Source: Podila epigama (lineage: Eukaryota; Mortierellomycota; Mortierellomycetes; Mortierellales; Mortierellaceae). Taken from it: 10,041 bases of DNA. Below the pieces are notes generated by a model that did no database searches, was not told where the DNA came from, and saw nothing but the letters and a program-made list of their open reading frames with translations. The DNA lies in the NCBI GenBank assembly GCA_015679605.1, contig JAAAVE010001119.1, forward strand, positions 1 through 10,041, written 5' to 3'. Positions 1 through 8,200 of the stretch are shown one piece after another. Made by a program: the position numbers and the translations under genes. How positions within the stretch are numbered: the first letter of the stretch is position 1; every line of letters starts with the position of its first letter.

Positions 1-97
1 TTTTTCCGTGTCGTGTTCCTCTAAGTCACATCTGTAGACACCGTTTTTACTAATACCTTTTTCTCATCCTTTCAATACACACACGTATATTATATAG
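1..97 (+). other. 3' part of an AOX intron
   Basis: This is the end of an intron on the plus strand. A perfect TACTAATAC branch-point-like sequence lies at 48-56, followed by a pyrimidine-rich stretch with no AG until the acceptor TAG at 95-97. The exon begins at 98 and supplies the third base of a codon started in the previous exon. The donor is not identifiable and probably lies left of the window. No AOX-like coding sequence can be read in any frame here. Confidence 0.85.
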
Positions 98-416
98 TGG
101 CTATCTTGAAGAACAAGCTGTCGTTTCATACACGCACATGTTGGACGAGATTGATTCCGGAGTTCTCGAAAACGGTCCTGCACCCAAAATCGCCATTGAT
201 TATTGGAACCTAGAAGAAAACGCTACGGTGCGTGATGTTTGTCTAGCGATCCGTCTTGATGAATCTGTTCATATGCATACAAACCATCATTTCAGCGATC
301 GTATTGCGCTCAAACATGAAGATTTGCGTCAAGATATTCATAAACTGCAAGAGGAAAAGGGTATGGTCCCTTCCAATAATGCTGAAGAGGTCTGGAGCAA
401 AGCTAACAAGTACTAA
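98..416 (+). CDS. Alternative oxidase, C-terminal exon (partial)
   Basis: Alternative oxidase is a diiron ubiquinol oxidase on the matrix side of the inner mitochondrial membrane. It reduces oxygen to water without pumping protons and bypasses complexes III and IV. Only the last roughly 105 residues are here. Read from G at 99-101, the exon opens with GYLEEQAVVSYTHMLDEID, which contains the family LEExA motif (a Glu iron ligand). It continues with IAIDYWNL, ATVRDVCLAIR, the RLDESVH motif that carries the last Glu and His iron ligands (ExxH), NHHF, and a C-terminal KHEDLRQDIHKLQEEKG stretch. The stop is TAA at 414-416. The ATG at 138 is internal and not the start, because the homology runs upstream to the acceptor at 97. 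The first two diiron motifs and the mitochondrial targeting peptide lie outside the window. Odd point: Met and Thr replace the usual Arg and Val in the HRxVNH part of the last motif. Identity is near certain. Confidence 0.94.
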
Positions 417-788
417 AATGTCGGTCTGTCCGCATTCGCCTTGGCAGCAGAAACAACTACAACAACAACAAAATAGTACACTCTTATGCGTAGCATCATG
501 CACAATATATTCTATGGCATTAAATGTATATCTCTACTCTCCTTTGTCTCCATTTCTTGTTCTTTTTCTTTTCTTTTTCTTTTTTTTTATGAAGAAAGCC
601 ACACCTCCGTTAAAAGAAGAACAAAAAAAAAGAAAGAAATGAAAAAAAAGAGAAGAAAAAAAAGAAAAAAAAAACAAAAAAAGAAAGAAAAAGAAAGAAA
701 AAGAAAAAAAAAAAATCCAAAAAAAAAGGGAAAAAAGCTCTAGCCTTTCTGTGTCTAATAATCTAAACCAATTTTTTTTTCTTTTTCC
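417..788. other. Convergent intergenic spacer / shared 3' region
   Basis: This spacer lies between the AOX stop (+) and the SOK1-like stop (-). It should hold both 3' UTRs and polyadenylation sites. A CAA-rich patch is at 456-472 and an ATTAAA hexamer at 519-524, a possible poly(A) signal for AOX. A T-rich tract (about 551-588) and an A-rich tract (about 611-737) fill most of the rest. I see no convincing gene; open frames here come from poly-Lys or poly-Phe translation of the tracts. Confidence 0.75.
551..737. repeat. T-rich then A-rich tract forming an imperfect inverted repeat
   Basis: About 38 bases of TTCTTTT-type sequence at 551-588 are followed, after a short GC-containing gap, by about 125 bases of AAAGAAA-type sequence with few interruptions. 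The two arms are roughly complementary, so the RNA of either gene could fold here. The position between convergent stops suits 3'-end formation from both sides, but that function is inference. Confidence 0.7.
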
Positions 789-2206
789 TTAACCAACGGT
801 CGTGGTAGTCGTCGACGCTTCCAACCAATTCTCAGATCGGCCTTGAATCACCAAGTCGCGATACCATGTTCCGTACACCTTCTTGTTAAACTCACTCACT
901 GCTCGGATCTTTTCCAGCAATGCAATCATCTCATCCTCAAGACCCGTCAATCCATGCGCTTCCATCTCTACCGTGTTGAAACTCAGTTTGGCCGCCAATG
1001 CCTCTGCAGCAGCCTTGTTCGCTTCCTCGGGAGACAACTCTGGAGTCGAAGGTCCAGGTCTAGGTCTAGGTCCAGGTGCAGGTCCAGGCCCACCACCGCC
1101 ACTCTCATTCGGCTTGGGAGCTTTTGTTGATGCCGTTGATGGTGCTGTTGTGGTTGTTGTCGTCGTCGTTGTCGTGGTTGTCAGTACTTTCAATGTCACT
1201 GGTTGCTTCTGCTTCAGGCGCTGCTGCTGCTTCTCTTTCTCGTTTTCTTGTTCACTTTGTTCTTGCTGCTGCTGCTGTGGGCCATCACTCAGGGAATCCT
1301 TGCTATTATTATTCTTCACTTCCCTGCCGTCAGTCTCCCCTTCAGTCTCAACATCATTCTCATCCTCATTGGCCTCTCCAGCCATCATCACTGGCTCAGG
1401 GAACCCAGATGACATGGACAGCGCAGAGGCCAAGGATGCGCACGACGCAGAAATGACCAACATGGACGAACAGGAATGCAGATAGAGCCATCGACGGAAA
1501 TGGATAATCAATCGCTTCTGGATCAATGTGTAAAGTGTCGATGTCCTACAGAGTGCATTGTCCAGCCAGGACGTCAACAGATTCGTATCAGAAGCGGAGA
1601 GTTCCTTGATGAGTGGGGTAGCGACAGGCGACGACGATGCTAGCGATCCAGTCGACATGGTCATCGATGGCAAAGCCGGCGATGGCGTCGGCGTAGGGAT
1701 CGGCGCCGAGGGCCCGCTCGAGTAGGACATTCTCCGTTGATAATTTTGCGGCTCTGCAGTCAATGGTGTTGTTGGTATCGGTGCAAGGGAGGATCGACGA
1801 CTACTACTCGCTGCTGCTGCTGCCTTGGCACTACGCTCACGTACCTTGCGTGCAGCAAACTCGATCTGAATCACAATATCCTTTATACCACTGCTGGCAC
1901 TGCTGTACGACTGGTTGGGATCCTTGGTCTTTTTGCCATTATTACCTCCTACCCCCGTATTCGTATTAGCGCCGAAGTTGGCATTCTCGTCTGTCAACAA
2001 TAACCAAACAACCTTCTTGATCTCCACGAGATCCTGTTGAGTCCAACAGTTGCGACACAATTGGCGAAACAGGATCAAGAGTGTACAAAGGATCGTTAGG
2101 TCCTGGAAATCGTTATGAAACGACAACAGACGATAATGATCCAGCTCAAACGTCTCTGGCATCGTGTTCACTGATCCATGTGGCCGAAGAATCATCTCAA
2201 GTAACC
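789..2206 (-). CDS. SOK1-like gene exon 5: TCP11 domain end and C-terminal tail
   Basis: This exon encodes residues 1604-2075. It begins with the conserved PETFELDHYRLLSFHNDFQD and LTILCTLLILFRQLC, then VVWLLL. A long insert follows (about 1675-1805) with SSRRSSL (Ser1743) and QRRMSY (Ser1764). The domain resumes at LLTSWLDNALCRTSTLYTLI. The tail is acidic (EANEDENDVETEGETDG), then Gln-rich, a 13-Thr run, and a Gly-Pro/Arg-Pro hexamer array. It ends with a helical segment, GLEDEMIALLEKIRAVSEF then NKKVYGTWYRD, probably a conserved C-terminal element of the fungal proteins. The stop is TAA at 791-789. Confidence 0.92.
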
Positions 2207-5200
2207 CTAACATATGTTATATAAAGAAACAGCAAATCAGCAACTCGAATCCTCAACCATTCCTTTTCTTCACTAACACGCATGCCATAGAGGCGAACGT
2301 AAAAAAAATAGAGAGAGAGAAATTATCGGATGAGATTATTACCTTCGTTGACAACGCCATCGAGAATGTTCTCACCAATGTCGACCGAGACAACACTTGA
2401 ACGCCTTTTGGCCATCAAAGGATGTGCATACGCAGCAGCAGCAGTCGTGACATTGCCTGTTCCAACACCTCCACCACCACCACTCTTGCTCTCCTTGACA
2501 TTCAATTCTGAATGTGAAGAGACACTGCTTGGGGGTGAGATGGGTGGTGCCAGACTACCACGTCTTGAAGGTGCAGCCGATGACGGCGGCCGCACATCCC
2601 CAAGGACGGACTGCTTGACACCCTCCCATCGAATCCATGACCGCTTGAACCATTCTTGTGTCCTTTGCATAGACCCTCCTCGAGCCAATTGTTCTGTAAA
2701 GTACTTTTGCTCAAAGTCGATTGAATTGTCCAGAAGCCACGGGCGGAGCGTTCGAAGTTGATGATTGGCAATATCCTGACAAAAATTAAAATATATATAT
2801 ATATATGTTGATTAGCACTCGCTCATAATCATTCTCAACTCCTTATATACACATTTAAGGCAATTCTAATACAAATATGCGCTCAGTCATGCACGTCTAT
2901 CACTTACCAGCTTCATCAATTCCAGAATCTCGAAACACATGCGGATACCTCGGACAATCTCGCCAGACTGCACTACAGCCGCTACCATCGATTCAACAAA
3001 AGCATCACGCATGGGTGCACAATGGCCCTTGAGCGAGTCCCCGAGATACCGAAACAGACCGTGAACATCCAGGACCCCGTGATCAAGTTCCTGGAGCAAT
3101 AAGTCTGGGTCCAGTGTAGAGGCTAGCAGAGCTCGTTCCGGATTCACTGGAGGTGCTTGGGTGGACGAGGCTTGCTTCTCAGACTCTTGATTCGCTGGAG
3201 TAGGAGGCGCCACTGGAAGGAGCGACAGCAGGATTTCACGCAACTCATCAATAAGCTTGGGCAACAGATTGGGTGTTGGCAATGGGCAGAGTTGCTGTTG
3301 CTGCTGGTGAATGAGTCGACTGGACGTGGACGAGGACAATCCAGCAAGACTAATCATCGTCGCGGCTGCTTCCCGACGCGTCGCGATGGCAGCCTGTCGC
3401 GTACTCAACTCCAACTCGACCTCTCGCCAGAACCGGTCGGCTTCACGCTTCTTGATCAACCCACGCTCACCGTCAAAATTGGGCCTGAATTGAAGGTGAG
3501 GGTCAAAGACAATGTCATGACGCAATTGCGGGTTCTTGAAAATCTCAAAGAGATCGAGTTCGCGAAGAGTCTCTCGCGTAATGGGCAGTGTCAATGACGG
3601 TGGGGCAGGTATCGTGGGCTGACGTGGACCAGACCTTGAGAGAGGGACGGAGGTTGGCATGCCTTTCCGTACAGATTGTGCTCCATCCTGGTGCGCAACA
3701 TTTTGTGGTCGTGCTGGGGATGGACGATGCGATGACCGGTGATGGTCCGTCGCTGGCTTGGCTATAGGCGCTTTCGGTGGCGGCGCTTTTGGTTTGTGAA
3801 CTGGAAGATGTCGGCTCTGTTGTGATGGCTGTTGCTGTTGCTGTTGCTGCTGCTGCCTTGACTCTACTATTGATGGAATAGTCATACTTGACTTGCTTGC
3901 CTTCAACGCTGTAGATTGTGAACAGGCTAAAGGAGAATCGCGTGTCTCTGTAGGTCGTGCCGTATCAAGTGGATGAATCGGTGGTTCCGCTTTTTCCATC
4001 TTGCTGTTGCTTGACACAAGAGTATTTGAGAGCTGTGACGTTTTCTCAGCATTGCTAGTACAGGATAGTGCCTTGGCTTGTTGAAGCTCTTGTGTTGGTT
4101 CATGGTGTTGTTGTTGTTGTTGTTGTTGTTGTTGCTGCTGCTGTTGCTTATTATGAAAGTGAGGCTGATTATTATGATGAGGAGGATGGGGATGCGGACG
4201 AGGAGGAGCATGAGAATGTTGTTGTTGGTGGTGGAGATGAGGATTACTATGGTTGTGGCGGTGATGTGTTTGACTTGACATATCTTGCATTCGGTTTTCG
4301 ATATGGCTGGCCCCAGGAGATAATGGGTGACGAGACACATTTCGCTCATTGAGTGGTGCGATACTAGGTCTATGGCCACGATTGGTCGGGTCCTCGCTTA
4401 GCTCCTGCCAGGTAAGGTCCTGACCAACATCCATAGTGTCAACTTGCTCACCCATGGTGCAAGATTCTTCAATCTGGCTGCTCGATGTCAGGTGCCGAGC
4501 TCGTTTCGTCCGATCCATGTTGATATTGAAAGAGGGTTGAGGTATGGACAGAGGACTTCGTTGACGTTTGTGATGATGATGTGGGTGAGAGCGATGATGG
4601 TCACCTCGTTCTCCAATGGATTGATCCTGCCGTTCGATGCTGTGGCTAGATGACTCTGGTTGGGTGTCGTCAAGTGACACAGTCTTGGTACTCAAAAGCG
4701 AGTCCTGTTGACGGATATGCAAGAAAGAAGAGGATGAGACCGGCTGTAAAGACGGTGTGGTGTTGTTTTTCTTTCTTTGAAGGTCTTTTGAATGAAGGGA
4801 GTCGTTGTGGCGGCGGCGGTGGTGGTGACGATGTGTGTGTTGATGGTGATGCGGACAGAGAGGGCCGCTGTTAATGGTATTGTTGTTGCTGCTACTGTTG
4901 TTCGTGTCCTTGTTGTTATTGTTGATGTTATTATTAATGTTGTTGTTGCTGTTGCTGCTGCTGGTACAACTTTTAACAATGGTACCTCCAGGAGTTCTCT
5001 GAACAAGGTCAAGTGTAGAAGGGGCGATGGGCGAAGCGTGCTCTGCAACTTGGATGTCTGTCTCTGATTGAGTTCGAATGCGTCCAGAAGACTCCATAGG
5101 CAACGCCAACGAATCTGACGACGCACTACTTTCTCGTGCTGTTGTTACTGTTGTTGTTTGACACGTTGATGACTTTGAACAGTCGCAAGAAGAAGAACAG

Positions 5201-8200
5201 TGTGTCCACAACGTCTTGACAGAGGAAGACTTTTTCACTCGTTTCCGACGAGCGCCTGAAGAAGATGATGAGGGGGCGATTGAACAGGAGGCTGGGGTCA
5301 AAGGAGGCGTTGTCACGGAGGGGCACGAAGAAGAACAGGCGTCAAAGGAGGCGGGTTGGGAGAGCAAGGGAGAGCTAGAGTAAGCTGATGAGCTCGATTT
5401 GCGTCTCTTGGATCGTTTGTGCCTGGTGTTGGTAAACGTGGGGATGGTTGAAATGTCCCGGAAATTGATACTCTTGATTTCTGTCACAAAAATCCTTGAC
5501 TGAGATCCTTCTACGTCTTGCTCACTGTCGTCAGTAAGCGAGGTGGCAGAAGACTGTGGAGACAAGGTAGAAGAGGGGTATCCGGTAATGGCTCCGTTAA
5601 TGCAAGTGCTACTGGTATTGGTATTGGTATTGGTATCGGTGCTGGTGCTGGTGCTGGTGCTAGGTATTGTTCCTGAATATGGGTAGAGTCCTCGCAGGAA
5701 GTGTGGAAGGTATATTTTTTTGCGACCAGCGATTGAGCTACTTGTAGACTGGCCAAGGAGGGATGGGGAAGGAATATGATCTGGTTGTGAAGAATGTAGA
5801 GAGTGAGAGGTGAGAAAGGAAGAAGACAAAGAAGAATATGAAGAAGAAAACAAAGACAAAGAATGAGAAGGCGAGAAAGGTGAAAAGGTACCTGGGTCAA
5901 CAATGGGACTATGAATATTTTCACTGAGGCTAGTCGTTGGAATGAACGGTAACTGAGAAGGGGGCTGCGATGATGATGAGGCTGAGGCTAATGGCGTGGA
6001 CGGAGGATGAGGCACTGGGAGGCCAGACGAATGGTTGGATAGCAATTCTGTTCTGAGAGGTGATACTAAAGGATTGGAATGAATTAGAGACGGAGAAGGA
6101 GGAGACGAGGAGGCGGGAGAAGCAGAAGCAGAAGAAATGGAGGAGGATGGAGAAGAAGAAGAAGAAGAAGAAGAAGAAGACAAAGTGGAAGAAGAGGAAG
6201 AAGAAAAAGACAAGGATGAAGTTGACTTTGAACAGACATCGTCAGGAGGTAGTGACATCTTTAGATGTAACTTGTGGGCGATGTCTGTTTTTTTGTTTTC
6301 GTTTGGTATGGAAGCCATGCAGGAAAGGAATACACGGTCAGGAGAATGAGTCCCGCGACCAGAAAACAAGGGCAGCAATGTAGGAAGGTAAGCAAAGGCA
6401 AGCAATGCAAGCAAGGGAGACACGCAGGCAAGGCAATTAGGATGACATGAACGAAGAAGGATCAATGAGTGGTGGTAGGTGCACCGAACACAAGTGGATG
6501 ACCGACCAACCAACAGTTGTCGTGCGAAACGATGGAAACAATGACAAGGGCATAAATGAAGAATGGCAGGGAAAATGGCGTGTAGAAGAGCAGTGAGCAG
6601 AGGATGAAGAGTGGAGAGAAAGTGAAAAGAAAGTGAAGAGAGAGCGAAGAGAGAGAGAGAGAGAAAGAGCATGGTGAGCATAGGCATCATTCGCACGATC
6701 GCGCAAGGAATGTTGTCAGCTGGGCTTTGTCTTTTTTTTCTTGTTCTTTTCTGTCCAACATGGCCATTAGCAGAAATTGGTAATTGAGCTGACCGCTGTA
6801 GAAAAAGACAAAGCTCTGGAGAACAAGATGAAGAACCACAAAAAAAAAAGTAGGAGATGAGGAGTGGAAGGGAGTTGGCAGTGGTAGGTGGAGTGGGGGA
6901 GAAGAAAACAGGAAACAAAAAAAAAATGGGTCATTCACTATGGATATGAAGTGTGGAGTGATAACCATCGTGGTAGGCATCAACTATATCATAGTGCATA
7001 TCGCAATTTTGTGGTGCGACCATGAAAAAGAAGAACCAGTGAGCGGAAAGAGCATGCAGTGCTGCATGGGGTAGAAAAAGGTGGGGTCAGAGGTATGTCT
7101 ACCATGCACGCACACGTATTTACCAAATCAATGTAGAGAAATATTGATAGCAGAGTGAAGTGTGGCAAGGCAAGGAGATAGAGCGAGAGTATGATTGAAT
7201 GGATGGGAAAGTGAAAAGAGAAAGGACAGTATGAAATATAGAGTGTATGCGTGAAAGAGCCAGAAAAGAACAAAACACAAACAAACAAATTAAGAAACAA
7301 AGCAAGAGAAAGCGATGCAAGAAGAAAGGATGAAAAGGATATCAAGGGTGGTTATGAGGAGTTGCAAGGAGGAGATCATGAAGGAGTCAGTAGTGAGAAA
7401 GAGAGAAAGAAGAGAGAATGACAGACAACCGCAAGGAAGAACTATCAAACTCAAGGGATAAAAAAAAAAGATATATGAACGGATCGTCCTTTTCTCCAAA
7501 TCAACCAAGGTTGACGCTAGAAAAGAATGAGGACATGGAAAGAAAGGAGAAAACACGAACATATCGAGTCAAGTACAAATCAATGTGCTATTGCCAATAG
7601 CATTATCTTGTACAAGCTGGAGTGCAATGGATGGCTTGGAGGAGTTGCGTGAACAACACAAATCTCGCCCCCCTCGTCCATGAAAAAAAGGATAGGGTTG
7701 ATGAACAAAGCGAACATGTTTTTGGGTTGTGGAAATAACGTTGAAGGTATGTGTAAAAGGTGAAGAGGAGAGATGAGCAGTTGGTGTAGAACGCGGTGGA
7801 GAGATTGGTTGAGCAACGCGTGAAAGGAATCGAGAAGAGTCGTATTGGGGAAGAGATGACGATAGCAATGGCAATGACAGTGGCCATAGGCTGAAAGAAA
7901 AAAAAAATGGTACATAGGCAAGCTTGTGACAAAAAGATATAAAAGTGGCTATTTTTTACAGTGAGGTTTTCGTACCTTGCATGTTTCTGTCGTTGACAAC
8001 TTGTCTGTTGTTGTGGTTATTCGTAGTCTGCATGGACACAACTTGGGCATCGACATTAAAATGACCATCGCCATCGCCACATTCTTCAGCCTGATGTTGA
8101 CCACTCTGACATGAACTAGCCTTCAGCAAGGATAGGGCGGCCTCGCTGGTGGAGGCAGAACTGGCCTTGGCTTGATCTCTTGAGAATACAGTAGGCAGCG

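Noticed and set aside
138-140. ATG 138 as the start of a small 92-residue gene
   Set aside because: AOX homology continues upstream in the same frame to the acceptor at 97, so this Met is internal.
256-743. Lys-rich plus-strand frames after the AOX stop
   Set aside because: They are translations of the A-rich tract, with no homology or start context.
883-1485. Plus-strand open frames opposite exon 5 and elsewhere (poly-Val, poly-Leu, poly-Cys)
   Set aside because: They are antisense shadows of poly-Thr, poly-Gln and poly-Ala codons in the SOK1-like gene.
5068-5080. tRNA B-box-like GTTCGAATGC
   Set aside because: No A box, no cloverleaf partner arms, and it lies within exon 3 coding sequence.
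6285-6918. Upstream extension of the exon 3 reading frame (about 210 codons rich in Leu, Ser, Phe, Cys, His)
   Set aside because: It reads CU-rich sequence with no AG (so no TAG stop) and is unlike the rest of the protein. The codon at 6918 is TTG and not ATG.
6989-7932. Several hydrophobic minus-strand open frames suggesting small membrane proteins
   Set aside because: They are Phe/Leu/Ser readings of pyrimidine runs, overlap each other in three frames, and have no recognisable motif.
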